64,000 bases of DNA from Niastella sp. OAS944 (GTDB taxonomy: Bacteria; Bacteroidota; Bacteroidia; Chitinophagales; Chitinophagaceae). Position 1 is the first letter of the stretch. Every line of letters begins with the position of its first letter. The notes below the pieces were generated by a model. It had not been told where the DNA came from, ran no database searches, and was given only the letters and a program-made list of their open reading frames with translations. The translations under genes were made by a program, and so were the position numbers. Shown here in pieces: positions 8,691 to 17,400 of the stretch. The stretch is taken from assembly GCA_024809215.1 (NCBI GenBank), contig JANUBW010000010.1:285419-349418 (forward strand). The letters run 5' to 3'.

Positions 8691-8975
8691 ATGTATGGTG
8701 AGAGATACTTTTCCGTTATGAACGAAATGCATTTTGAATTTGAGTCAGGAAAATTAATTGGCAAGATATGTCCCCATCATAAAGGGTTTCCGCCAAGGGA
8801 CTTCCATGTTTACAGGTATTGGAACGGTAAGCTCAACACTGGCGTGGGATGGTATTACGACGGCCAACTGATTGAGATAGAAAACCAAGGATGGCGGTTG
8901 GAGGGTTCTGTTTTTAGCCCCTACAAGGATCAGATAGTGGAAAGATTGTTGTCATTTAAATGGGAAGACAGTTGA
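8691..8975 (+). CDS. Hypothetical 94-residue protein
   Basis: A compact protein rich in aromatic and charged residues (FHVYRYWNGKLNTGVGWYYD), probably a small beta-sheet domain. No signal peptide. ATG 8718 (MNEMHFEFESG) is an equally good start. It stands alone between the divergent HARE-like gene and the DUF3606 gene. No family recognised. Confidence 0.5.
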   Translation: MYGERYFSVMNEMHFEFESGKLIGKICPHHKGFPPRDFHVYRYWNGKLNTGVGWYYDGQLIEIENQGWRLEGSVFSPYKDQIVERLLSFKWEDS

Positions 8976-9180
8976 TTTTCCCAGGAGTTTCCGTCATTGG
9001 CTTGCGTCAGTCCAATTGAAATCCGCTATTCCAAGTTTCACTGCACTAGCTGAGTGAATCAGCCAGTACATGGCCGACGGTCTTGTAAGCATGCACGAGC
9101 ATACATGTTGCACACTGCCGCAGATTAATAATTAAATCACCTTTTTTCAAGGAAATTCTCTGACTTGGCACAAAGGTCAG

Positions 9181-9375
9181 TCAGTGATTACTTTTAGCGC
9201 GACCCCGAAGATATTCTTCGACTTTTTCCCGATTTTCACCTACCTCGCTTACTGCCTTTTTTACTTCGTCGGTCGATACGCCCAATTTTTCTGCGATATG
9301 TTGTAGCTCATACTCTTCGTTAATATTCACGCGGTTACGATCACGTGCGCCGCGATCTTCTTTATTATCTGGCAT
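9181..9375 (-). CDS. DUF3606 domain protein
   Basis: A 64-residue protein beginning MPDNKEDRGARDRNRVNINE and continuing YELQHIAEKLGVSTDEVKKA, which is the DUF3606 pattern: a conserved RxRxRINxxxxYE start followed by a helix-turn-helix-like segment. The whole protein is the domain. DUF3606 proteins are small, of unknown role, and are common in Bacteroidota and Proteobacteria near stress or repair genes. It is divergent from the LigD gene, 114 bp away, so the two may share control. Confidence 0.85.
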   Translation of the reverse strand: MPDNKEDRGARDRNRVNINEEYELQHIAEKLGVSTDEVKKAVSEVGENREKVEEYLRGRAKSNH

Positions 9376-9489
9376 AATTTTACAGTTTCTAAATATGATT
9401 AAAAAATGATGCCAGACTATTCAGACGGTTTAAAGTTTGCATAGCTATTGTGATAGCATCACCCCCCGATAGATACGATACTTTGAATA

Positions 9490-11544
9490 ATGATCATGGC
9501 TAAAAAAGTAAAAACGATTGCAAGTAGAGGAAGAAAGGCAAAGATGCCGAGTAGGATTTCACCAATGCTTTGCACACTCACTAAAGAAGTTATCCAAAGT
9601 GAAGAGTATTTATATGAAGTCAAATGGGACGGCTATAGAATCATCAGCTACGCAAAAGGAAAGAATGTCCGGATGGATTCGCGGAGCGGGCTTGATTATA
9701 CGGATAAATATCCACCAATTGTAAAAGCGATCCAGCAACTAAAACATGACGTGATTCTTGATGGGGAAGTCGTGGTATTTAATAAAGAAGGGCTACCTGA
9801 CTTCGATGCACTGCAATTGTATAACGGACACGATCATCCTATCACTTACTGCGTATTTGATATTTTGTGGATTGATGGTTATGTGCTTAAGGAATTGCCA
9901 CTAATTGAAAGAAAAGAGATATTGGAGGGCCTATTAGCGAATAATGCAATTATTCGTTTCAGCGAGCATTTTGAAGATGGCAAAGCCTTGTATCAATCAA
10001 TGCTTGATAGAAATTTAGAAGGTATTGTAGCAAAGAAAAAAAACAGCGAATATATTGAAGGTAACCGCGGCAGCAACTGGTTGAAAACTCCCACGAGAAA
10101 ACGGCAAGAATTTGTGATCGGCGGTTGGGCAGAATCTGATAAGTCCCGGGCCTTCAGATCGTTATTATTTGGAGCTTATGATGGTAAACAATTGAAATGG
10201 ATTGGCAGGAGCGGTGGAGGGTATAAAGAAAATGAGATGCCTGGGATATTGAAGCAATTACAGGCACTAGAAGTTACTGAATCGCCATTTGTCAATAGGG
10301 TACTTGATACAAAAGGAGCTGTTATACACTGGGTAAAGCCAGAATTGGTGGCTAATTTTGAATTCGCTACCTGGACAAAATCAGGCCGGATAAGGAAGCC
10401 AGCTACGTTTTTGGGATTCAGAAAAGATAAAAAAGCAAAACAGGTTGTACTGGAGGTGCCGAAAGAAATTCGTGAAAGTGATACTGAGCAATTGATTGAA
10501 GACATTGCGCCGGACAAGAAATCGTCCACAGGAAGGACTCCCCAAAAGACTACTGCTGGAAATAGAAAATTATCCACTTCTGCGAAAAGCAACTGGCCGG
10601 AAGTGGAAAAACAGAACCATGAGGATAAGGGCGCTTTTCAAATAGACGACTGTTCAATTGATCTATTTAATGTCGATCGTGAATTATGGAAAGGCGTGAG
10701 TAAAGCGGATTTGATCACCTATTATCATAATGTGCATGAATACATTTTGCCCCATGTAAAAGACAGGGCGCTATCTCTGCATGTAAAGTTGAATGGTCCC
10801 CAAGCACCTGGCTTATATATAAAGGATATGGAAGGCCGTCAGCCTGATTGCGCACAAATATTTAGTGACAGAAGACGACATGTGGGTGCTGGAAAACGCA
10901 AGGTTATCGATTATCTCATATGTAACAATGAGGCGACATTACTGTGGTTAATTAATTTAGGATGTATTGATGTTAATCCCTGGAACGCGCGAATGCAAAC
11001 ACCGGATAAACCCGATTATATTGTAATTGACCTAGATCCAACCGAAGATAAGCTGTCGGTAAAGGGATTGCAACGTTTACAAAATACTGCGATTGCTGCC
11101 AAAGATTACTGCGACGAAAACAAGTTAAAAGCATTTGTTAAGACTTCAGGGAAAACGGGAATGCATTTTCTTATCCCATGCAGCGGCTTCACTTGTCCTG
11201 AGGCAAGATCACTTGGTGAACAGATTTGCAGGGACATTCATGAACTGGTTCCTGAGGAGGCGACGATAAATATAAATAAATCCGGTCGGGGCAATAAAGT
11301 GTTTATTGATTTTTCACAGAATGATTATGCCGATACAATCGCAGCTCCTTATTGTGTTAGACCCTATCATATTCCATTGGTGTCTACACCACTGGCATGG
11401 AAAGAAGTTAATTCTAAGCTAGACCCTCGAACATTCAGGATGAATAAAACCATTAGCCGTTTAGAAAAGGTTGGCGATTTGTTTGAAAATATCAGCGATA
11501 AAAAATTAATTACGGCAAACAATAAAGTCCTCAGCCGAATGTAA
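9490..11544 (+). CDS. ligD: ATP-dependent DNA ligase D, ligase plus polymerase
   Basis: 684 residues (682 if the next in-frame ATG at 9496 is used). The N-terminal half is an ATP-dependent DNA ligase: motif I EVKWDGYR with nucleotidyl Lys45, motif EGIVAKKKNSEY near 180, and an OB-fold part ending near residue 330. A low-complexity linker (about 335-385) precedes a LigD polymerase/primase domain with catalytic IVIDLDP and the SGKTGMHFLIP motif. The 3'-phosphoesterase module found in the Pseudomonas enzyme is absent, a common Bacteroidota layout. The enzyme seals and fills ends in Ku-dependent non-homologous end joining, but no ku gene lies in this window. The DUF3606 gene is divergent from it. 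Confidence 0.93.
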   Translation: MIMAKKVKTIASRGRKAKMPSRISPMLCTLTKEVIQSEEYLYEVKWDGYRIISYAKGKNVRMDSRSGLDYTDKYPPIVKAIQQLKHDVILDGEVVVFNKEGLPDFDALQLYNGHDHPITYCVFDILWIDGYVLKELPLIERKEILEGLLANNAIIRFSEHFEDGKALYQSMLDRNLEGIVAKKKNSEYIEGNRGSNWLKTPTRKRQEFVIGGWAESDKSRAFRSLLFGAYDGKQLKWIGRSGGGYKENEMPGILKQLQALEVTESPFVNRVLDTKGAVIHWVKPELVANFEFATWTKSGRIRKPATFLGFRKDKKAKQVVLEVPKEIRESDTEQLIEDIAPDKKSSTGRTPQKTTAGNRKLSTSAKSNWPEVEKQNHEDKGAFQIDDCSIDLFNVDRELWKGVSKADLITYYHNVHEYILPHVKDRALSLHVKLNGPQAPGLYIKDMEGRQPDCAQIFSDRRRHVGAGKRKVIDYLICNNEATLLWLINLGCIDVNPWNARMQTPDKPDYIVIDLDPTEDKLSVKGLQRLQNTAIAAKDYCDENKLKAFVKTSGKTGMHFLIPCSGFTCPEARSLGEQICRDIHELVPEEATININKSGRGNKVFIDFSQNDYADTIAAPYCVRPYHIPLVSTPLAWKEVNSKLDPRTFRMNKTISRLEKVGDLFENISDKKLITANNKVLSRM

Positions 11545-11776
11545 TTAATCAGCTTCTGAATATATTATTTTCCGTAAATAACCCCTGGGCTAGTTGTGAT
11601 CGTGAATTTCCCCGCTAGCATTCTGCCGCTAAATACGCATTACTTTGCCTGTGGCACAGGTCTTTTCATAAAGCTTTTTCTTGTCGCATACGTTTATCTG
11701 GTGCATCTGCATAAATTTTTAAAGTGTAAGTGGCGCCAGTAGTGGATATCAAATTTAAAAGAGCATAACGAAAGGT

Positions 11777-11817
11777 AGCAGCAGCCAGTATTATTACATA
11801 TTAATACAGCTGCTGCT
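11777..11817. terminator. Long hairpin between convergent genes
   Basis: The 343-bp gap between ligD and the convergent FecR-like gene contains a two-part hairpin: AGCAGCAGC (11777-11785) pairs with GCTGCTGCT (11809-11817), and inside it GTATTA pairs with TAATAC. No long T-run follows on either side, so it may be a bidirectional, weak or factor-assisted terminator. I see no gene in the rest of 11545-11887. Confidence 0.5.
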
Positions 11818-11887
11818 GAGGTTGTTACATCCCTGAACAACTTCCCATTTCGTTTTTTTATTAATTACACGCCTTCCATATTCAATT

Positions 11888-12622
11888 TCATTTATTATTG
11901 TGATCCTCTTTATTAATTTCTATTGAATGCCCAACAATGTTATAACAGAATCGGGTTTCAGAGGCACATATACTGATAAAGAGAGCTAATTCATCGTAAA
12001 TATAATTATTGCAAGTTATCCCTCCTTGGAAATCGCTAACCGGTTGGGAATAATTGAACAAAATGTTATAATTAAAGGCATGAGCAAGTCGCCCTAAAAT
12101 TACGTCTATTTCCAAATCATCAAGATCAAAAGAACCATTCGTCATCCATAAACTATCGCTGGAAGCATTTTCATTATGGTACTTGCGAACAGATAAATTA
12201 TCATAGATAATGATTGTTTCCCCTTTCTTTAAAGTAAAAGTTTTGTGACTATCGTCTATCACAATATTTCCTGCATAGTTCGTGATTCTGGTTTGCCTTA
12301 ATTCAGAATGATATGAAACAAATAGATGGTTGGCAAACGATACTCTTGTTTTTTGTTTATTGTTTATGACAAAACTAAATGGCTTATTATTTTTAATAAG
12401 ATGATCGCCGTACAAAAGAATACTAGAACCTCCCCATTCTCCAATATTATAGCTCTTCGTTCTTTTATACACGTGAAATCCATTAGTATCAATTATCTCC
12501 GCTGGCTGATAAAAATGTGATGATTCAGGAAGTACAAATAATCTATTTGTACGGGCTTGTCCCTTAATAGAACTACTTATTAAACAGGCACACAAACAGT
12601 AGTATAATAAGCGCATTTTCAA
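11888..12622 (-). CDS. Exported FecR/DUF4974-like protein
   Basis: 244 residues with a cleavable signal peptide (LLYYCLCACLISSSIKGQA). The middle (NIVIDDSHKTFTLKKGETIIIY) resembles the FecR beta-domain end with its LKxGE signature. Residues about 170-236 (LEIDVILGRLAHAFNYNILF ... ELALFISICASETRFCYNIV) match the DUF4974 secretin/TonB-short-like fold at the C terminus of FecR anti-sigma factors. Normal FecR proteins start with a cytoplasmic sigma-binding region and one membrane helix; this one has a signal peptide instead and so lacks the anti-sigma part. It may be a stand-alone periplasmic sensor or an eroded paralogue. ATG 12616 is an alternative start. Confidence 0.55.
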   Translation of the reverse strand: MKMRLLYYCLCACLISSSIKGQARTNRLFVLPESSHFYQPAEIIDTNGFHVYKRTKSYNIGEWGGSSILLYGDHLIKNNKPFSFVINNKQKTRVSFANHLFVSYHSELRQTRITNYAGNIVIDDSHKTFTLKKGETIIIYDNLSVRKYHNENASSDSLWMTNGSFDLDDLEIDVILGRLAHAFNYNILFNYSQPVSDFQGGITCNNYIYDELALFISICASETRFCYNIVGHSIEINKEDHNNK

Positions 12623-13324
12623 AACATTGATCTATATGAATTACGAACTAACGATTACTATCATTTAAGATACGGGGCATTATTCAACCTTGACGATTAT
12701 ATAATAATTTATGTTTCTTCTTTATTGCAATTACCCAGCTAACCGCCTTCTGTCACTTAGGAAGCAATTCCAAACATTCTTTTTTGCCATATCTGAATCT
12801 CGTCTTAATATTTATAACGACTGGAACGACCGGATATACTATATGAAATAAGAAATATTTCAATATTTTGTAAATGGTTGGATTTTAATACAGCATATAA
12901 AGCACTCCTTTACACGCTTAGGGTAAATACTTTAAAAGACTGTATGATCCTGAGGGGGCCTATCCAGGGCAAAGTTTGATAATATTATTTGTTTATCTTC
13001 TGATTGGACACTTACCTTATTAGATTTTCATTTATCGTTTTGATGGTAGTGCAGGCGACCGAGTAAAATTTATTGGAAATAGTGTAGTACCTGTGGTTGT
13101 TAAAAGGTGGATTGAATCTCTCGCTTATGAAATAATAATTAAACGAATCGCCGCTTAAAAATACATACATCTTTAAACGCAATTTTGATTGATACGACAA
13201 TTTGTATGCAGCTATTGACCTATTTTAAGGCATTCCGGAACCGGACGTGTATCTAGCACCGGGGAGTTCCGCCTTCCGTGAACCATTTACCACCGACAAC
13301 TATTAAACATGCTCATCAAATACG
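12623..13324. other. 702-bp gap without a convincing gene
   Basis: AT-rich DNA. The only sizeable open frame (minus, 13012-13200, 62 codons, starting MSYQSKLRLKMYVFLSGDSF) lacks any recognisable motif or context. Near the left end of the defence-like operon a weak hairpin (CCGGAACCGG against CCGGGGAGTTCC, about 13234-13273) could end minus-strand transcription of the metallo-hydrolase gene. Confidence 0.5.
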
Positions 13325-14404
13325 TTAGCATTCAATGCTAGTTGAAGGCATAGAAAAATAATGCGCTTCAAAATTCAATTCGTCAAAAATCTCAGGACCA
13401 TCCGCAGAGAAAATACCGCGCAATGTTGGATTGTCATAAGTAAAATGCAGATGGTATTTTTCAGTAGTCCGATACGGGTTGCGCAAAATTCTTGCAATAC
13501 ATTCCTTGTTTGGCAATCGATGCTTGTTCTCGCCATTTGAGCTTATCAGATAATTGTTACAACGAACAATTTCAAATAATGGCAATAAATTATTGGCACT
13601 GCTGCCGTGATGTGAAAGTTTTACCCAATCACAAACCAATGGATGCGCTATAGTATAACCAAGTGCTTGTAAAGATCGAACTACTAATGAGGAATGTGCA
13701 TCAGCCAGCCAGAGGATTTGCTTGCCATTTAGGTTGGTCAATACCGATATGGAACTACCATTCTCAATAGAATTATCTTCGATGTGGCTGTTCAATTCGA
13801 AGTCGTTTAGTCTGGTGGCATAGTCATTGTTAACTGCAGCTTTAGCGGCACTCACAACAAAGTCTTCTTCCCGTTCAAAGGGCCTATACAGTTCCGGTGC
13901 ATATTTCTTTCTTAAAGCCGCTAATGCATTGTCATCTGGCGAAAGAAAGGTGATTTCCAGGCCATGGATATTTAGCAAGCCAGTGGAAGTTGTAACCTCT
14001 TTGTGGACTCGCGCCCTGGTTGCGAATAGATAGTTGGCAAGTTGATCTCCCTGTACAACACTTTTTGCAGTACTCACTTCACCGGTGAGAGATATGGAAT
14101 TTTTCATATTTCCGCGTGGAGGATTATATGCCCAAGAATGAACAATATCAGGAACCAGTCCCTTCTTTACATTTTTTAAATAGGCAATTGCACCCCCAAT
14201 ATGATCATCATGGATATGAGAGATTAGCCACAGATCGATACATCCTGTAGTTTTTACAATACTCCTGATATCAGTCGCAAGCGCGTTTCGGAAGGTGCGT
14301 TCAAATCCACTGTCGATGAAAATATGATGAAGGCGCCCATCACTTCCCTGGTACTCAATCCGAGCAGCATCACCGCACTCAGCCTGGTAAATAATTAATT
14401 TCAT
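13325..14404 (-). CDS. Metallo-beta-lactamase-fold protein of defence-like operon
   Basis: 359 residues. The metal-binding motif HxHxDH is complete (SHIHDDHIGG, H63/H65/D67/H68), preceded by FIDSGF, and later a DWVKLSHHGSSANN segment provides the ComEC/Rec2-like His. It belongs to the MBL-fold group near the ComEC hydrolase domain, but has no membrane segments. It is the last gene of a three-gene minus-strand operon, 8 bp after the large protease-NTPase. An MBL protein beside a trypsin-like protein and a STAND NTPase is the make-up I recall for AVAST type I (Avs1) antiphage systems, where it would be an effector or processing enzyme. Substrate unknown. Confidence 0.85.
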   Translation of the reverse strand: MKLIIYQAECGDAARIEYQGSDGRLHHIFIDSGFERTFRNALATDIRSIVKTTGCIDLWLISHIHDDHIGGAIAYLKNVKKGLVPDIVHSWAYNPPRGNMKNSISLTGEVSTAKSVVQGDQLANYLFATRARVHKEVTTSTGLLNIHGLEITFLSPDDNALAALRKKYAPELYRPFEREEDFVVSAAKAAVNNDYATRLNDFELNSHIEDNSIENGSSISVLTNLNGKQILWLADAHSSLVVRSLQALGYTIAHPLVCDWVKLSHHGSSANNLLPLFEIVRCNNYLISSNGENKHRLPNKECIARILRNPYRTTEKYHLHFTYDNPTLRGIFSADGPEIFDELNFEAHYFSMPSTSIEC

Positions 14405-14412
14405 GAGGAAGG

Positions 14413-17400
14413 TTAATCGTCTGATGTTATAATATTAAATACGCCAGTAATCTTGTCGATATCCAGATAGTAATAACCAGAGATTGTAGAATAAAAATTA
14501 CCAAATTGATTGTCATCCCGGAGTAGGCTTCTCTTCTCTCCCAAAACTGTCCAAAATATTTCATAACCTTGCTCCTGCAAAAACTGTCCAAGATTTTTCT
14601 TGCGTATTAGTAATCCTTTTTGATCGGTAAAAAATGCAACCAATATGCCCTGCTTATCATATATTTCACCATCAGTGTCGCCATACTGCAGTTGCATTCC
14701 TTCAAACAACAACTGACACGGCATTTCATAACGGACGTGTGCACCGGACTTATCTTCACTTAGCTCACCAACAGCCTCAGAACTCGCTACCATTATTTTT
14801 ACTCCGGAATCTTCCAGTACTTTCCATTTTTCTTCGCCTTCACTCTTATAAGCAGGTGACCAATAATTTTCACGGTTGAATAAACTCAGGTTTGCCGAAT
14901 GACTTTCCGGCATCCACCGGCCCTTGAAATTTTGTTCAGCAAGCCATTTGTGGAATTTGACCTTATCTCGTTCACGTATAATATAGGCTTGGCATAAGTA
15001 CCAGATGTCTTTTCCATCCCGCGAGTATTTATCTTTTCCCACGGGCTTTGGCTCTTCCCATTTTGCCATTGTGTTCAGATATACCCATATTTCTTCTGAA
15101 TCGTCTTTTCTTTCGATTACAAAACGTGGATCTGGCAAATCCTGTATAATCGTCGGCCAAGCGTCTCCACCATTATTCCAATAATGATAAGGCTCAAATG
15201 CCCACCATGGTGATTGTTCAGCTTCTATCAATTCGTCCTCTTCAGTATCATAATCGTCTTTCTTTGTAATAAAAGAAGGATTAATATCTCGCAAATTTTG
15301 CTGCCAAGGACCTTCATAAAATTTAAACTTCTTTCCTCTGTACGTATCAACGCACATTTTATAATTATCTGCAACTATCGCGAATGCCTGGTGGAAGGCT
15401 ATCCATTGGTATTTTTTTCCAATGGTTGTAATTTTTTCCCTTCCATGGTATCGTAGTTCGTCTACCTGAAAATCATATGTTGTGTGATTAGTAAGACTGT
15501 ATCCCATCTCATGTACCCGTTTCACCATCCACCTCTTGATAGGTTCGGTATCGAAAGCGCCACGGTGCCAATGCTGAACTTTGTTGATTATATAAGGAAT
15601 GACTTTTTCTGTCACATATTTATATTGTTCGGTTGTGAGAATTAACTCTAAAATGGCAGGTATTTGAGCGAGGTTCTTTTCAACACCAGCTTTCAACAAG
15701 TCAGCCACTTCTCGACCAATAGAATGTTTTCGCGATTGTATTTGTGATTTAGTTTTTGTTAACGATTCAAATAATTTGAGTTGTGCGCGTTGCTTCGGCT
15801 TCAATGTTTTCAGAAAAGTTTTATACTCTTCGTCAGCCCTGAAGCTGATCGGGCTGAAACCACTAAAAGCATAATCGACCGTTTTTTCTCCGAAGTCCCA
15901 CCTTAAAATATCAAATTTGATAAAATTGAACAGGCGGCCATGATTCTCTTTGAACTCAGCGCTTTCGTTGTCAATTTCATAGTTCTTCATTTCTTCTAGG
16001 GTGGGAAAGTCTGATAGCATTATACTTCCATACGGTGGACGTATACATTTCACGTCAATTTTTATATCTGCTTTTTTATAGAGAGCAAACTCAACCACAT
16101 TCCTGGCATAATCCCTCAACAGCACATGTTCAGGTGGAATGCGGTCTTTGAAAACGGTATCATAAATATACTGGGCGACCGAGGCTATCGCAGATGCTTC
16201 TTTTGTTCTCAGCATGCACCCGTACGCTACAGCCATTAATCTTTCAGCAATGTACAGATCATCAATATTCTCAAATTTGTTAAGTATATCCAACAACGCT
16301 ACTGGTTGTTCCTGTAGTAGATTCACCATGGCTTTAGTAGTCTCATCCCGTAGATTGCAATTGGTCGAGGATAAAACCCAAGCAAGGGTTTGCCCCGTTA
16401 ATCTCGCCGTTTCTGCATCAACGATATTTGATATTCCCGGTTGCCATGCCCAGTCGATCAGTCGTCTGAGTGGAAAGGCACCTCCGTCATCCGCATTATG
16501 CGAATAATATCGAAAAAAAATCTGCCATTGGGCGTCCCTTTCAGGCATATCAGAGCTCTCAAGAATCGCGAAAAAACGGTCGCTATTAAATGGGTGCTCC
16601 GGTATGGTAGTAAGTTCGATTAGCCTGTTATAGAAAGTATGGTAGTCAATATTGAAATGGTCTCCGTTCACCCAATCGGTCAACTTATCGTTGTCAATAC
16701 TTTGTAAGGTGCGCCATTTTAAGCTATCGAGGAGAAAATGGTTTAACCAATCGTCTATATTACCAATGAGTCTGTCGTCTTCTGCCGAAAAAGCCCAGTC
16801 ATACACTTCCACAATTTCTAGTTTGAATTTTTCTGGCAACAAAACGGCCATTGCTTCAAGCAAACCCTGATTATACCAAGACGCACGCTCCAACAATTTA
16901 CCTAACCGCTGATCTTGTTTGAAAGCGGCTCTAACTTCCACTTGATCTTTCAAGGGTTCCAACAATCGTAAGGCGATAAAAAAGTCTGCGAATCTTTCAT
17001 AGCTGAAATATAACACCTCCAAATCATCTTCATTTTTACTATCCTTGTACGAGCTTTGTATGAATACGTTTTCGTGAATTAGGTCGTTCAGAATAAATTT
17101 GTATCTGGGAAAGCGGGTGTCAAACAACTCAATAGCTTCTTGGAGAGTGATCATCCAACCGTTCTCACGTTCTAAAAAGACTTCAGCGACTGCATCGACG
17201 GCCTGTTGTAATAAGTTGGGCACAAGTTCATACTCTTCTCTTTTCTTGGAGAGTTTCATCGATATGGCTCTTTGATAATAAGAAAACAGGTCGATGATGC
17301 CATGGAAGCCTTGGGGAAAAGTCTTTTGTCCACTACCACTTACGCCAACACATATGAGCTGTAAAAAAAGCGGGTTAGCAAATTCGGGCGCCAGTATCGG

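Noticed and set aside
13012..13200. 62-codon minus-strand frame
   Set aside because: No motif, no context, and inside otherwise empty AT-rich DNA.
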